Shown: piece by piece, positions 1 through 9,991 of the stretch
How positions within the stretch are numbered: position 1 is the first letter of the stretch
Layout: each line of letters begins with the position of its first letter
DNA from: Odiellus spinosus
Lineage: Eukaryota > Arthropoda > Arachnida > Opiliones > Phalangiidae
Assembly (NCBI GenBank): GCA_963920705.1
Contig: CAWUCO010000268.1
Span: forward strand, 5,394,001-5,458,000
Direction of reading: 5' to 3'
Length of the DNA stretch: 64,000 bases
Made by a program: the position numbers and the translations under genes
The notes under the pieces: model-generated
What the model was told of the DNA's origin: nothing
The model's database searches: none
Seen by the model: the letters and a program-made list of their open reading frames with translations, nothing else

Positions 1-1344
1 ATATTTTTCTTGTTTTTCAACGGATTTTTGAAAACTCTTATTATTTAGACTATCCATTAATTGCTCTTTCGAATGACTTTGGTTTTGTCTAAATTGCAAA
101 ATTGTGACAAATATAAAATTGGTTAAAATAAAGCAAAAACACTTAAAAATCCAAGATTATTGGATTCAAATGGACACAAAACTTTTGATTTTTAAGCGAT
201 TTAGACAAAATTAAGACCACTCGAAAGAGCAAATATTGGTCTATCTAAAAAACAAGAGTTTTGGAAAATCCGTTGAAAAACATGGAAAATATGGACAATT
301 CAAAAAACATCTAATATCAAAAAGCGAATTTTGAAAATCTGAAATTTGACTATTTTGATATTCTATGATTTCTTGAATTGGCCATATTTTTCTTGTTTTT
401 CAACGGATTTTTGAAAACTCTTATTATTTAGACTGTCCATTAATTGCTCTTTTGAATGACTTTGGTTTTGTCTAAATTGCAAAATTGTGACAAATATAAA
501 ATTGGTTAAAATTAAGCAAAAACGCTTAAAAATCCAAGATTATAGGATTCAAATGGACACAAAACCTTTGATTTTTAAGCGATTTAGACAAAATTAAGAC
601 CACTCGAAAGACCAAATATTGGTCTATCTGAAAATCAAGAGTTTTGGAAAATCCGTTGAAAAACATGGAAAATATGGACAATTCAAAAAACATCTAATAT
701 CAAAAAGCGAATTTTTAAAATCTGAAATTTGACTATTTTGATATTCTATGATTTCTTGAATTGGCCATATTTTTCTTGTTTTTCAACGGATTTTTGAAAA
801 CTCTTATTATTTAGACTGTCCATTAATTGCTCTTTCGAATGACTTTGGTTTTGTCTAAATTGCCAAGACGTGACAAATATAAAATTGGTTAAAATAAAGC
901 AAAAACACTTAAAAATCCAAGATTATTGGATTCAAATGGACACAAAACTTTTGATTTTTAAGCGATTTAGACAAAATTAAGACTACTCGAAAGAGCAAAT
1001 ATTGGTCTATCTAAAAAACAAGAGTTTTGGAAAATCCGTTGAAAAACATGGAAAATATAGCCAATTCAAAAAACATCTAATATCAAAAAGCGAATTTTGA
1101 AAATCTGAAATTTGACTATTTTGATATTCTATGATTTCTTGAATTGGCCATATTTTTCTTGTTTTTCAACGGATTTTTGAAAACTCTTATTATTTAGACT
1201 ATCCATTAATTGCTCTTTCGAATGACTTTGGTTTTGTCTAAATTGCAAAATTGTGACAAATATAAAATTGGTTAAAATAAAGCAAAAACACTTAAAAATC
1301 CAAGATTATTGGATTCAAATGGACACAAAACTTTTGATTTTTAA

Positions 1345-1727
1345 GCGATTTAGACAAAATTAAGACCACTCGAAAGAGCAAATATTGGTCTATCTAAAAA
1401 ACAAGAGTTTTGGAAAATCCGTTGAAAAACATGGAAAATATGGACAATTCAAAAAACATCTAATATCAAAAAGCGAATTTTGAAAATCTGAAATTTGACT
1501 ATTTTGATATTCTATGATTTCTTGAATTGGCCATATTTTTCTTGTTTTTCAACGGATTTTTGAAAACTCTTATTATTTAGACTGTCCATTAATTGCTCTT
1601 TTGAATGACTTTGGTTTTGTCTAAATTGCAAAATTGTGACAAATATAAAATTGGTTAAAATTAAGCAAAAACGCTTAAAAATCCAAGATTATAGGATTCA
1701 AATGGACACAAAACCTTTGATTTTTAA
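1345..1727 (+). repeat. Anatomy of one satellite monomer (palindrome plus spacer)
   Basis: Representative monomer. Positions 1345-1629 form an imperfect palindrome centred near 1487. Paired blocks keep a constant coordinate sum of 2974: gcgatttagac with gtctaaattgc, ccgttgaaaaac (1419) with gtttttcaacgg (1544), and aattcaa (1446) with ttgaatt (1522). The arms of about 142 bp align almost without gaps at roughly 80% identity, counted by eye. Positions 1630-1727 are a spacer with its own small dyads, including aatcca-agattat-tggatt and cttaaaaatc paired with gatttttaag. The monomer could extrude as a cruciform, and its transcript could fold into a long hairpin. Confidence 0.9.
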
Positions 1728-3356
1728 GCGATTTAGACAAAATTAAGACCACTCGAAAGACCAAATATTGGTCTATCTGAAAATCAAGAGTTTTGGAAAA
1801 TCCGTTGAAAAACATGGAAAATATGGACAATTCAAAAAACATCTAATATCAAAAAGCGAATTTTGAAAATCTGAAATTTGACTATTTTGATATTCTATGA
1901 TTTCTTGAATTGGCCATATTTTTCTTGTTTTTCAACGGATTTTTGAAAACTCTTATTATTTAGACTGTCCATTAATTGCTCTTTCGAATGACTTTGGTTT
2001 TGTCTAAATTGCAAAATTGTGACAAATATAAAATTGGTTAAAATTAAGCAAAAACGCTTAAAAATCCAAGATTATAGGATTCAAATGGACACAAAACTTT
2101 TGATTTTTAAGCGATTTAGACAAAATTAAGACCACTCGAAAGACCAAATATTGGTCTATCTGAAAATCAAGAGTTTTGGAAAATCCGTTGAAAAACATGG
2201 AAAATATGGACAATTCAAAAAACATCTAATATCAAAAAGCGAATTTTTAAAATCTGAAATTTGACTATTTTGATATTCTATGATTTCTTGAATTGGCCAT
2301 ATTTTTCTTGTTTTTCAACGGATTTTTGAAAACTCTTATTATTTAGACTGTCCATTAATTGCTCTTTCGAATGACTTTGGTTTTGTCTAAATTGCCAAGA
2401 CGTGACAAATATAAAATTGGTTAAAATAAAGCAAAAACACTTAAAAATCCAAGATTATTGGATTCAAATGGACACAAAACTTTTGATTTTTAAGCGATTT
2501 AGACAAAATTAAGACTACTCGAAAGAGCAAATATTGGTCTATCTAAAAAACAAGAGTTTTGGAAAATCCGTTGAAAAACATGGAAAATATAGCCAATTCA
2601 AAAAACATCTAATATCAAAAAGCGAATTTTGAAAATCTGAAATTTGACTATTTTGATATTCTATGATTTCTTGAATTGGCCATATTTTTCTTGTTTTTCA
2701 ACGGATTTTTGAAAACTCTTATTATTTAGACTATCCATTAATTGCTCTTTCGAATGACTTTGGTTTTGTCTAAATTGCAAAATTGTGACAAATATAAAAT
2801 TGGTTAAAATAAAGCAAAAACACTTAAAAATCCAAGATTATTGGATTCAAATGGACACAAAACTTTTGATTTTTAAGCGATTTAGACAAAATTAAGACCA
2901 CTCGAAAGAGCAAATATTGGTCTATCTAAAAAACAAGAGTTTTGGAAAATCCGTTGAAAAACATGGAAAATATGGACAATTCAAAAAACATCTAATATCA
3001 AAAAGCGAATTTTGAAAATCTGAAATTTGACTATTTTGATATTCTATGATTTCTTGAATTGGCCATATTTTTCTTGTTTTTCAACGGATTTTTGAAAACT
3101 CTTATTATTTAGACTGTCCATTAATTGCTCTTTCGAATGACTTTGGTTTTGTCTAAATTGCAAAATTGTGACAAATATAAAATTGGTTAAAATTAAGCAA
3201 AAACGCTTAAAAATCCAAGATTATAGGATTCAAATGGACACAAAACTTTTGATTTTTAAGCGATTTAGACAAAATTAAGACCACTCGAAAGAGCAAATAT
3301 TGGTCTATCTAAAAAATCCGTTGAAAAACATGGAAAATATGGACAATTCAAAAAAC

Positions 3357-3361
3357 ATCTA
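3357..3361. repeat. Target site duplication ATCTA, left copy
   Basis: The satellite consensus at this point reads acATCTAatatc. ATCTA is found here directly before the element and again at 11423-11427 directly after it. Satellite sequence continues in register on both sides, so this is a clean integrase-type insertion into a single monomer, in the first palindrome arm near its centre. Confidence 0.93.
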
Positions 3362-3571
3362 TGTTGTTGTTTAAGAAACGACTACAGTGTTTATTCAGAA
3401 GTGAGTGTCTATGTTTTAAAACACTAGCTTTTATGTACATGTTAAAAAACAAATGTCCGAGGAATATGAATTCCATGTTATCAGAAAAAATATACATTAT
3501 CAAGCAGGATAATTATACAGATAAAAAATAACTTATAAAAAACATACAGGCTTTACAATAGAATCACAATA
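3362..3571 (-). repeat. copia 3' LTR (210 bp)
   Basis: It matches the LTR at 11199-11422 throughout, except that it lacks 15 bp after position 3389 (ttaactctaactttg in the other copy) and has one extra A in the A run near 3445. On the element strand it begins TATTGTG and ends CAACAACA. The target duplication fixes these termini, so the 5' end is TA rather than the canonical TG. AATAAA lies on the minus strand at 3390-3395, and the 15-bp deletion lies immediately on its 3' side. A TATA-like CATAAAAG lies near 3429-3436. Confidence 0.93.
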
Positions 3572-3583
3572 GTCCCGCTTAAA
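3572..3583 (-). promoter_or_regulatory. copia polypurine tract
   Basis: Read on the element strand, the bases directly before the 3' LTR are TTTAAGCGGGAC. The purine-rich AAGCGGGA core is a short polypurine tract, as expected for plus-strand DNA priming. It lies in the 29-bp gap between the Pol stop codon (3601-3603) and the LTR. Confidence 0.7.
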
Positions 3584-5322
3584 GTCTATAGTTCTAATTT
3601 TTATTTCGTAATGATGGAACGGACACCCAAAGATTCAATACACGATAAGTGTTTAGGGCCGAATAATCCTTTCGTTAGGACGTCCGTGGGCATCATGTCT
3701 GTAGGCATATATTCGATGGCAATGGATCCTTTCTCATGGGCCTCACGTATGAAATGATGGCGCATGTCAATGTGCTTTGTTCTGGAATGAAAGATGGGGT
3801 TTCTCACCAATTTTTGAGCACGTTGATTGTCGTTGTAGATTTTTATCTTTTCGAGGCAGATTCCAATTTCAACCAAAAAATCCAATAGATATATGGCTTC
3901 CTTCGTCGCTTCCGATAAAGCCATATACTCCGCCTCTGTGCTTGAAAGGGCAACTGTCCTTTGCTTTCTTGCTTCCCATGATACGGCGGCGTTAGCAAGA
4001 ATAAAAGTGTACCCAGTATACGATCTTCGGTCATTTACGCAACCTCCCCAGTCTGCGTCCGCAAACCCTTTTATTTCTTTTCCAGTTTTCTGGAAAACAA
4101 GTCCATGGTTAATTGTTCCTTTCAGATATCGTAATACTCTCTTCCCAGCGTTCCAGTGTTCCTCATTGTAGGCCGAGTTAAATTGGCTTAATGAACTCAC
4201 AGCGTATGCTATGTCTGGTCGAGTTGAGGTGGCTAAATACATTAAGGATCCGACGAGACTTTGGTATGGGAAGTTTTCCATTTCTGCTTCATTCAGGATC
4301 TCTGGTCTTTTTAATTTAGTATTGGCGTCTAAAGGTGTTGTAATTGGCTTGCAGTCTTTCATACCAAAACGTTGTAGGACGGCTTCTGTGAATTTTTCTT
4401 GAGACATTGTGATGATTTCTTTTGCGAGGTCTTGATGGAATTCGATACCCAAGCAATGGTGTACAGGACCTAAGTCCTTCATTTCGAATCTTCTTCGGAG
4501 ATCAACTTTGACCTTTGCCATCCATTCCATATTGTTAGACGCTATGATAATGTCGTCAACGTAAATTGCAACTAACATGTGGTCTTCACAGTTTCTTGAC
4601 ATATATATGCAAGGGTCCGCATTTAGAGGTTCCATTCCAATTTCTCTAAGTCTCTGATCAAGTTTCTTATACCATTGACGTCCGGATTGTTTTAATCCAT
4701 ATAAAGATTTATTGATTCGGCAACATTTATTTCTGGATTCTTTAAGTTCTTCAAGCCATTTTCGTGAAGTTCCAATGACTTCGGTACTCGCTTCATTTGC
4801 TTTGATTATTTCATGGAGCGCTTCTTCCAGCCCCTCTGGAACTTCCATGAAAATTTCCTCTTCAACCTCGCCATTTAAGTACGCCGTTACGACGTCCATC
4901 TGGTGTACGTTTAGATCCAATTCAGCCGACAAAGCCATGATTATTCTGATTGAGCTTGACCTAACGACGGGGGCGTAAGTTTCATGAAAATCGATGCCGG
5001 GTTGTTGTGCGAAGCCTTTTGCAACTAGTCGTACTTTTCGTCGTTCCACTTGTCCATTTAAATTGTATTTGGTTCTGAATACCAGACGATTTCCAATAGT
5101 TTTTCTATTTTCAGGTCGTTCGACGATTTCCCATGTTTTACATTTTATTTGAGATATATACTCGCTTAAAGCCGCTTTCTTCCAATCGTTTGCGTGATCG
5201 GTCTTCAAAGCTTCTTTCATGTTGGAGGGATCTGGTATGCCAATAAGATTTACTGATTCGTCTGAGATGACTTCATTTTGTTCTTCCAAGTTTATGTTGG
5301 GTTTCGGTACTACGTTGAATTG

Positions 5323-5382
5323 TTTCTTCGGCCTGCCGGGTTTTCCCGTTTTAATTAGTTTTGGTCTTCCGGGTCCTCTTTT
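5323..5382 (-). other. Two AT-hook-like motifs in copia Pol
   Basis: Within the linker between integrase and reverse transcriptase the frame encodes KRGPGRPK and then GKPGRPKK, ten residues apart (residues 444-463 of the frame above). GRP flanked by basic residues is the core of AT-hook minor-groove binders. The preceding residue is P rather than the R of the HMGA type, so the match is good but not perfect. Binding to AT-rich DNA is an inference. Confidence 0.55.
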
Positions 5383-6290
5383 TACGTCGGTCGTATCTCT
5401 CAGTAATTCCGAACCTTCGTTGCTTTCAGTTGGACTTCTGCTAACTTCAGTTTTGTTCTGTTCGATACCATTTGTCTCCGGATTTAAATTCATTCCGTAT
5501 TTAATGATAACTTCTGGACTAGCGAAGTCTTCGTATTCTTCCTGGCTGTTAAATTGATCTAGGAACTTGATGTTTCGACTGCGGACGATCTTTCTTTCGT
5601 TTGGTAACCAAACTCGGTAAGCTTTCGACTCCTCGGAATAACCAATGAAGATGCATTCTTTGCTTCTAGAATCGAATTTGCCAACGCTTGAATTTTGATC
5701 CAGCATCAGTGCCTTGGTGCCGAAAGTTCTCAAGTAATTCAAGGTTGGGCGTTTATTTGTCCATAATGTAAACGGTAGTTTTCCATTTATACTTCTTGAT
5801 GGGCATCTATTTCGAATGTGGTTTGCAGTCGCAATGGCTTCTCCCCAGAATGATGGCGGTAGTTTTGACTGAATTAGCATACATCTAGCCATTTCTACCA
5901 AAGTTCTATTTTTTCTTTCCGAGATACCATTTTGTTCTGGAGTTTGTGGCACGGTTAATCGTCTGAGTATCCCATTCTCTTTTAGGAATTGATCGAAGTC
6001 TCGGTTACAATATTCAGTTCCGTTGTCAGATTGAATATTTTTTATCTTCTTTCCGGTCTGCAATTCTACTTTATTCTTGAAGTCTTGAAAAATTTCAAGT
6101 ACCTGATTCTTATGCTTCATGAAGCCAATTTCGCTCCATCGGGATTTGTCGTCCGTAAATACTACGAAGTATCTTGCTCCGCCCATTGTTGATGTCCGCA
6201 TGGGTCCACAAACGTCAGTATGTACGATTTCCAATAGTTCAGTGGTTCTTTCAGGTTCTGACTTTGGGAACGGCGCTCTGGTCTGTTTCC

Positions 6291-6647
6291 CTTTGATACA
6301 GATTTCGCATATGCCAAGATCACTGTTCTTTTCCCAATTCAAGCCTGACGCCAAATCGTTACGGACCATGTCCAATAGATTTCTTTCGTTCAAGTGTCCA
6401 AGTCGATAGTGCCAATTTCTCAGTTTGGATTGTACCGTGTTAATGTTTTGAGCGACGTTGACAGATTCGGTACCCTTCTTTAAGAAGTACAGGTCCCCAA
6501 TCCTTTCGGCTACTGCAACTACTTCTCCGCTTTCCTTCCTGATATAGGCGTTGTATCTTTGGAAAATAATTTCATGGCCTTTGTCAGTGATTTTGGATAC
6601 GGACATCAAGTTGGTTCGTAGATCAGGTACGTGTAATGTCTTTTCCA
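6291..6647 (-). repeat. 357-bp duplicated copia segment, copy next to gypsy 5' break
   Basis: This matches 9635-9991 at a constant offset of 3,344 bp. I saw one mismatch, C here against T in the other copy near 6545. It encodes the end of the protease region through the zinc-binding part of integrase. The two copies flank the gypsy fragment in direct orientation. Confidence 0.93.
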
Positions 6648-9397
6648 AACCAAATGCCATTCCGTATGCAGTCACTACTCCCAGACGAGTTGCCGTACCG
6701 CTCATGGGCAAGTTAAAGGTTCAACTTGACAAGATGGTTCAAATGGGAGTAATTAAAAGGGTGGATGAACCAACAGACTGGTGTGCACCGATGGTAGTTG
6801 TTCAAAAGCCGACAGGCGATATCAGGGTCTGTGTCGACCTCGCTGAGCTAAATAAACAGATCGACAAGGAATTGGAGCAGATGCCGGCAGTCGATCACCT
6901 ATTGGCTCAGTTAGCAAATGCCAAGGTCTTCTCAAAGCTTGACTGCAACTCTGGCTACTGGCAAGTCCCGCTACAGGAACATTCGATGAAGTTGACAACG
7001 TTCATAACACCTTATGGAAGGTTTTATTTCACGCGGCTTCCGTTTGGACTTAGCGCCTCGGCAGAACATTATCAGAAACGTATCCGAGCTTGTATAGAAG
7101 GAATCGATTTAGCCTTAAATCTGCAGGACGATATACTTGTTTGGGGCACTAGCATAGAAGAGCATAACAAGTATCTTCGAAAAACCTTGCTGTCGTTGGA
7201 AAAGCACGGTATTACCCTTAATGCGGCGAAATGCGAGTTTGGAAAAGACTCAGTAAAGTTCTTAGGACATGTCGTCAGCGCCTCAGGAATCAGACCAGAT
7301 GATGAGAAGATTCGAGCCATTCGAGAGATGAAGCCGCCAACAAATGTTAGCGAGGTGAGACGATTATTGGGAATGATTAACTATTTGGCAAAATTTATAC
7401 CCAGGATGGCGGAAAACCTCCAGCCGTTGAATAGCCTATTGAACAAGAGAAATGCCTGGACTTGGGGTCCTAAGCAACGGGAGGCATTTGAATTTATACT
7501 AGCCACTTTAACGAGCAATCCTGTGCTTGGAATTTTTGATCCGGCAAAAGAAACCACGGTGTCAGCGGATGCCTCAGCTTATGGAATTGGAGCTTTAATC
7601 CAACAGCGACAATCTGATGGGTCATTGAAAGTAATCGCCTATGCATCTAAAACACTTAGCGACGCTGAAAAACGGTATGCCCAGATTGAGAAGGAAGCGC
7701 TGGCACTAACATGGGCCTGTGAGCGGTTCAAGGACTATATCACGGGAATAAAAATCACGTTGGAGACCGATCACAAGCCTCTTCTGCCGATTCTGCAAAC
7801 TAAACAGCTTGATGATTTATCTCCGAGGCTGCAACGTCTGCGCATTCGTATGATGCGTTATTTATACGAAGTCAAGTTCACACCTGGGAAGTTACTAGTA
7901 CCTGCTGATGCCCTGTCTCGTAGCCCACTAGAGGTTACCGACAATGAATTGCAGGAGGAAATTGCCGCTCATGTACAGTTGGTTAATTCGTCACTACCCG
8001 CGTCTGATCAGCGGTTGGCCGCTATATTGCAGAGTCAACTTGAAGATGAGGTCTGTCAGGACTTGACCTATTATATCCGCGCGGGTTGGCCAGAAAAACA
8101 GAAATTGAAGCCATCATGCTATATTTATCATGCGCATCGACATGAACTCACTATCCAAGATGGGTTATTAATGTATAACAGTCGTTTGTTAATCCCGGTA
8201 ATGCAGCGAAAGGAAGTCATGCAACGTCTCCATGAAGGTCACATGGGAATTGTCAAGTGTCGAGAAAGAGCACGGCAGTCAGTCTGGTGGCCAGGAATAT
8301 CGAGAGATATCGAAGAGGTTATCAGGAGTTGCGAGAGATGTATTCGAGAATCAGCTAATCGTCATGAACCACTGATGCCCGTTGATTTGCCTGACAGAGC
8401 TTGGCAAATGGTAGCTATAGATTTGCTATACTGCGAAGCGAAATGGTATCTCGTGATCTCCGATTATTACTCGAGATTTATGGAGTTGATTAAATTAAGA
8501 GATCAGACTACGGCCACCATCATAGAAGCCATGAAGTCCGTCTTTGCTAGATTTGGCATTCCCGAAGTTGTACGGTCCGACAATGGGCCACAAGTTGCTG
8601 CCACACGATCTGCTGCCTTCAAAGATTTCGCTAATGACTATGGGTTTCAATCTGTCACGAGCAGTCCGAAGTTTCCCCAAAGTAATGGGTTCATTGAGGC
8701 AGCTGTGAAAATTGTCAAGGGCAGACTAAAGAAATCAGACGATATCTACTCGGGTCTGTTGGCCTATCGATCAACGCCGTTATCAAATGGATATAGCCCG
8801 GCTGAGTTGCTGATGAATAGACGACTTCGAACGACAGTGCCAATAAAGTCGACACTACTGCTGCCGGCAGTTCCTAATCAAAAGCTCGTCATTCAAAAGG
8901 AAAAATCGGCGAAGTTCGCGCAGAAGGAAAACTATGATCGTTCTCATGGGGTGAAAAATTTACCGCCCTTGGAGAAGGATACTCGAGTCTGGATAATTGA
9001 CAAACGCCTCAAGGGAAGGATCATCGGTAAAGCGACACGTCCGCGATCCTATCTTATAGAAACATCGTCGGGAATCTTACAACGTAACAGATATCATTTG
9101 GTCCCGTTGTCTAATCAACACGAAGAAGAACCCGTGGTTGTCATCCCGTCTGATCCGGTTCCGTTGACGAATGATCCTATACTCGAGCAACCAGTCACTC
9201 CCAGTTCGTTGTCAAACTCGACTCCGGTGACACCAGTACAAATCACGTTTCCCGCCGAAGTGGGAATTGTTCCGGAGACATTGCCGAATTCCTCGAGCAC
9301 TAACAACAACACCCAACGTCCTGAGACCAATTCTCTAGTCACCACAAGATGCGGCAGGGTCGTAAAACAACCGGCGCGATTACATTACGAAACTTGA
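6648..9397 (+). pseudogene. gypsy Pol fragment: reverse transcriptase, RNase H, integrase
   Basis: The open frame starts at an ATG at 6551, but its first 32 codons are antisense copia; gypsy sequence starts at about residue 33. Numbering is from 6551. The RT entry block IPYAVTTPRRVAVPL is at 37-51 and DEPTDWCAPM at 72-81. RT catalytic residues are D131 and DD193-194 in the motif LQDDILVWG, where the residue before the DD pair is Q. RNase H has D340 (SADASAYGIGA), EKEAL at 380-384 and D407 (TDHKP). Integrase has zinc-binding H561/H564 and C594/C597, then D624, D677 and E716. The D677-E716 gap is 38 residues, three more than the usual 35. The tail after about 855 is P/S/T-rich, and the frame stops at 9395-9397. 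There is no internal stop or frameshift, so the loss seems recent. There is no own start codon. Confidence 0.92.
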
Positions 9398-9410
9398 CGT
9401 CATTAACATT

Positions 9411-9432
9411 GGAAGAAGAAACGTGGGGAAGA
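9411..9432 (+). promoter_or_regulatory. gypsy polypurine tract
   Basis: The stretch gaagaagaaacgtggggaag plus the next base, a, is almost all purine. It lies directly before the LTR start TGTGTAATC and 13 bp after the Pol stop codon, the standard place for the plus-strand primer of a Ty3/gypsy element. Confidence 0.8.
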
Positions 9433-9493
9433 TGTGTAATCAAGATAAGATATTCTAATCTAATAAAAAACTATTTGACCTACCACCAATTTA

Positions 9494-9501
9494 TATATAA
9501 G
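9494..9501 (+). promoter_or_regulatory. TATA box of the gypsy LTR
   Basis: TATATAAG is followed about 27 bases later by 'tatcaaggggagtcttg', a plausible start region. It lies 62 bp into the LTR. This is a motif match only. Confidence 0.55.
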
Positions 9502-9581
9502 GCTAAATATTTATATCAAGGGGAGTCTTGTTTGGAGCTCGTTCCTGTTCTGTATTTGATTACGTTTGCTTTTATTATGTT

Positions 9582-9587
9582 AATAAA
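9582..9587 (+). terminator. Poly(A) signal of the gypsy LTR
   Basis: AATAAA lies about 88 bp downstream of the TATA box and 47 bp before the LTR end. This order fits U3-R-U5. Confidence 0.6.
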
Positions 9588-9634
9588 GTTGTTTTAATTG
9601 TTAACTTGAGTTTTCATCCAACGAAAACACTACA

Positions 9635-9991
9635 CTTTGATACAGATTTCGCATATGCCAAGATCACTGTTCTTTTCCCAATTCAAGCCTGACGCCAAAT
9701 CGTTACGGACCATGTCCAATAGATTTCTTTCGTTCAAGTGTCCAAGTCGATAGTGCCAATTTCTCAGTTTGGATTGTACCGTGTTAATGTTTTGAGCGAC
9801 GTTGACAGATTCGGTACCCTTCTTTAAGAAGTACAGGTCCCCAATCCTTTCGGCTACTGCAACTACTTCTCCGCTTTCCTTTCTGATATAGGCGTTGTAT
9901 CTTTGGAAAATAATTTCATGGCCTTTGTCAGTGATTTTGGATACGGACATCAAGTTGGTTCGTAGATCAGGTACGTGTAATGTCTTTTCCA
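9635..9991 (-). repeat. 357-bp duplicated copia segment, copy next to gypsy 3' LTR
   Basis: This is the second copy of the segment at 6291-6647. Here copia reading continues upstream into the protease and Gag region without a break, so this copy is in its native context on the 5' side. The gypsy LTR cuts it off at codon 473/474. Confidence 0.93.

Larger units (their letters stand above)
1..3361 (+). repeat. 383-bp satellite array, F orientation, left block
   Basis: This block holds about 8.8 tandem monomers; the phrase 'atatttttcttg' recurs at 1, 384, 767 and 1150, giving a period of exactly 383 bp. The monomers are not uniform. The variant 'gactatccatt' recurs at 49, 1198 and 2730, spacings of 1149 and 1532 bp, so three- and four-monomer higher-order units are visible. 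A second variant replaces 'gcaaaattgtgac' with 'gccaagacgtgac' (near 863 and 2395). The last monomer has a 16-bp deletion near 3310 between short A runs. The block stops at the copia insertion and resumes at 11423 in the same monomer. I see no gene here; short open frames are by-products of the repeat. Confidence 0.97.
3601..6647 (-). pseudogene. copia Gag-Pol, 3' portion: integrase, reverse transcriptase, RNase H
   Basis: This is an uninterrupted frame of about 1,015 copia codons ending in TAA at 3601. The open frame continues to an ATG at 6711, but the first 21 codons are antisense gypsy sequence. Positions below are numbered from that ATG. The GAG-pre-integrase motif WHYRLGHLN is at about 100, and the zinc-binding CEIC is at 135-138. 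Integrase catalytic residues are D166, D229 and E265, with a 35-residue D-E gap. Two GRPK motifs are at 446-463. The copia RT block runs about 525-780, with YVDD at 717-720 and D606. RNase H runs about 880-1015, with D885, STEAEY at 924-929, D961 and KHIDMRHH. All key residues are present. It lacks Gag and protease because the gypsy junction at 6647/6648 cuts it. It presumably derives from one polyprotein of about 1,370 residues, close to copia's 1,409. Confidence 0.94.
6648..9634 (+). mobile_element. 5'-truncated Ty3/gypsy LTR retrotransposon fragment
   Basis: This 2,987-bp piece of a Ty3/gypsy (Metaviridae) element is on the plus strand inside the minus-strand copia element. It starts just before reverse transcriptase and runs through RNase H, integrase and a polypurine tract to a complete 3' LTR. 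The 5' LTR, primer binding site, Gag, protease and start of Pol are absent. The right junction coincides with the LTR terminus (..ACACTACA at 9634). The left junction at 6647/6648 is an internal break. No short target duplication is found; instead 357 bp of copia is repeated on both sides. Gypsy and copia are in opposite orientation. Confidence 0.92.
9433..9634 (+). repeat. gypsy 3' LTR (about 202 bp)
   Basis: It begins TGTGTAATCAAG and ends AACACTACA, canonical TG...CA ends. TATATAAG lies at 9494-9501 as a likely core promoter, and AATAAA at 9582-9587 as the poly(A) signal. The start could be two bases later (TGTAATC). No partner LTR exists in the window. Copia sequence begins at the next base. 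Its antisense strand supplies the TAG stop that ends the copia Gag frame at 9630-9632. An intact LTR promoter here would point into the copia body as antisense. Confidence 0.85.

Noticed and set aside
5219-5557. 112-codon plus-strand frame opposite copia Pol
   Set aside because: It is antisense to the low-complexity integrase-RT linker, and codon bias of the true frame explains the openness.
6551-6647. First 32 codons of the plus-strand frame as part of gypsy Pol
   Set aside because: These codons are antisense copia sequence; the gypsy fragment brings no start codon of its own.
6648-6711. First 21 codons of the minus-strand frame as part of copia Pol
   Set aside because: This piece is antisense gypsy sequence. 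Copia homology starts at 6647, as shown by comparison with 9991.
9349-9597. 82-codon plus-strand frame over the gypsy LTR as an envelope or extra gene
   Set aside because: It overlaps the Pol end in another frame and then runs through the polypurine tract and LTR; there is no domain or start context.
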